Under the pieces are notes generated by a model. That model saw nothing but the letters and a program-made list of their open reading frames with translations, ran no database searches and was not told the DNA's origin. 5,745 bases of DNA from Actinomycetota bacterium (lineage in GTDB: Bacteria; Actinomycetota; Humimicrobiia; Humimicrobiales; Humimicrobiaceae): positions 1 to 5,745 of the forward strand of contig DNFX01000097.1 in assembly GCA_003486795.1 (NCBI GenBank), in the 5' to 3' direction. Position numbers and translations under genes: made by a program. Shown one piece after another: positions 5,093 to 5,745 of the stretch. Numbering within the stretch: the first letter of the stretch is position 1; each line of letters opens with the position of its first letter.

Positions 5093-5745
5093 TTAATCTT
5101 CAAAGCCATAATAATTATCTTTCGGACCAGTATAAAGTACATTATTCTTGCACTTTAAGTATTCCATAAGGCCTACAACTCCGCCCTCTCTTCCAAGACC
5201 ACTTAGCTTATTGCCACCGTAAGATGCTTCTATTTTTGACATTACATTTGTATTCATCCATACTATACCAGCATTAAAGGTTTCAGTTGCCTTTAAAAGT
5301 GTTCTGTAATTTTCACTCCATACTGTTGCTCCCAGTCCGTACACTGAATCATTTGACAATTCAAGAGCCTCATCAAAACTATCGACTTTCATAACTGTAA
5401 CAACAGGGCCGAAAATCTCTTCCTGGACACATGTCAATTTATTTGAAGTAACTTCAAGAACTGTGGGTCTGTAGAAATAACCCTTATCCATAGGTGCATC
5501 CATTTCCCTGAATCCGCCGCATAATAGTTTTGCACCATCAGCAACTGCACCCTTTACATATTTATCTACCTGTTTAAACTGATTTTCGTCAATCAGGGAG
5601 CCCATCTGGGTCTGTGGATCCATTATGTCTCCAAGTCTGACTGCATTGCATCTTGCAACAAGTTTCTCTACAAATTCATCATATATATCCTTGTGGATAT
5701 ATGCTCTTGTGGAAGCACAGCATACTTCACCCTGCATGAAACAAA
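5093..5745 (-). CDS. NAD(P)-dependent non-acylating aldehyde dehydrogenase (C-terminal part; N-terminus beyond the window)
   Basis: The last 216 residues of a classical aldehyde dehydrogenase that oxidises an aldehyde to a carboxylate. The fragment opens just before the catalytic motif QGEVCCA. The first of the two cysteines (codon 5722-5720) corresponds to Cys302 of ALDH2. QEEIFGPV (105-112 from the Met at 5737) holds the cofactor-binding Glu, and GGNKLSGLGREGG (174-186) is the usual near-C-terminal loop. The C-terminus looks complete (about 208 residues after the Cys). The Met at 5737 is internal: the reading frame is open to the window edge (preceding residues CF), and a start there would lack the NAD-binding domain. 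Unlike the acylating enzyme downstream, it belongs to the betaine-/succinate-semialdehyde-/lactaldehyde-type group; which substrate is unknown. It is 198 nt upstream of the acylating dehydrogenase and on the same strand, so operon membership is plausible but interrupted by the hairpin. Confidence 0.93.
   Translation of the reverse strand, partial: CFMQGEVCCASTRAYIHKDIYDEFVEKLVARCNAVRLGDIMDPQTQMGSLIDENQFKQVDKYVKGAVADGAKLLCGGFREMDAPMDKGYFYRPTVLEVTSNKLTCVQEEIFGPVVTVMKVDSFDEALELSNDSVYGLGATVWSENYRTLLKATETFNAGIVWMNTNVMSKIEASYGGNKLSGLGREGGVVGLMEYLKCKNNVLYTGPKDNYYGFED

Noticed and set aside
1..5745. tRNA, rRNA, CRISPR array, transposase or IS ends
   Set aside because: None seen on either strand. The only inverted repeat of note is the hairpin at 4945-5054, where no target-site duplication is evident.

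Overview
This is a low-GC (by eye, upper 30s %) bacterial window in which every gene lies on the minus strand and no plus-strand gene is supported. The AAGGAG/AGGAG-type ribosome binding sites, the frequent ATA and AGA/AGG codons, and the resemblance of several proteins to clostridial or fermentative enzymes suggest an anaerobic, low-GC fermenter. Firmicutes is the first guess, but Fusobacteria and Spirochaetes are not excluded. The sequence alone does not fix the taxon.

Layout in transcription order (high to low coordinates): (1) the C-terminal part of a non-acylating aldehyde dehydrogenase, cut by the window edge (5745-5093); (2) a 198-nt intergenic region holding a long imperfect hairpin (5054-4945); (3) a CoA-acylating aldehyde dehydrogenase resembling clostridial succinate-semialdehyde dehydrogenase (4894-3521); (4) a succinyl-CoA-synthetase-like beta subunit (3524-2376), overlapping the previous gene by 4 nt; (5) the matching alpha subunit (2373-1504), 2 nt further on; (6) after an 83-nt spacer with short direct repeats, a zinc-dependent medium-chain alcohol/polyol dehydrogenase with a GTG start (1420-368); (7) after a 63-nt AT-rich spacer, the start of a dihydrodipicolinate-synthase-superfamily aldolase (304-1), cut by the other edge. 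Genes 3-5 are tightly coupled and surely co-transcribed. Genes 6 and 7 probably continue the operon. Gene 1 may belong to it or may be separated by the hairpin.

Together the genes interconvert a carboxylic acid, its CoA thioester, the aldehyde and the alcohol, with an aldolase that could make or use an aldehyde plus pyruvate. Two directions fit. In one, the aldehyde is oxidised to acyl-CoA and then to free acid with ATP formed by the ligase. This would be analogous to the PduP-PduL-PduW route but with an ADP-forming ligase replacing phosphotransacylase and kinase, and with the alcohol dehydrogenase disposing of reducing equivalents. In the other, a carboxylate is activated with ATP and reduced to the aldehyde, as in succinate to 4-hydroxybutyrate or sulfoacetate to sulfoacetaldehyde metabolism. 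The ligase keeps its catalytic residues but departs from succinyl-CoA synthetase in conserved active-site segments of the alpha subunit (GPNSFG for GPNCPG, SRSATNC for SRSGTLT). Its substrate is therefore probably not plain TCA-cycle succinate. The real substrate is not determined by this window.

The most notable non-coding feature is the 110-nt hairpin before the acylating dehydrogenase. It has about 39 base pairs, and its six wobble positions are all G.U in minus-strand RNA, which points to an RNA element read in the same direction as the genes.
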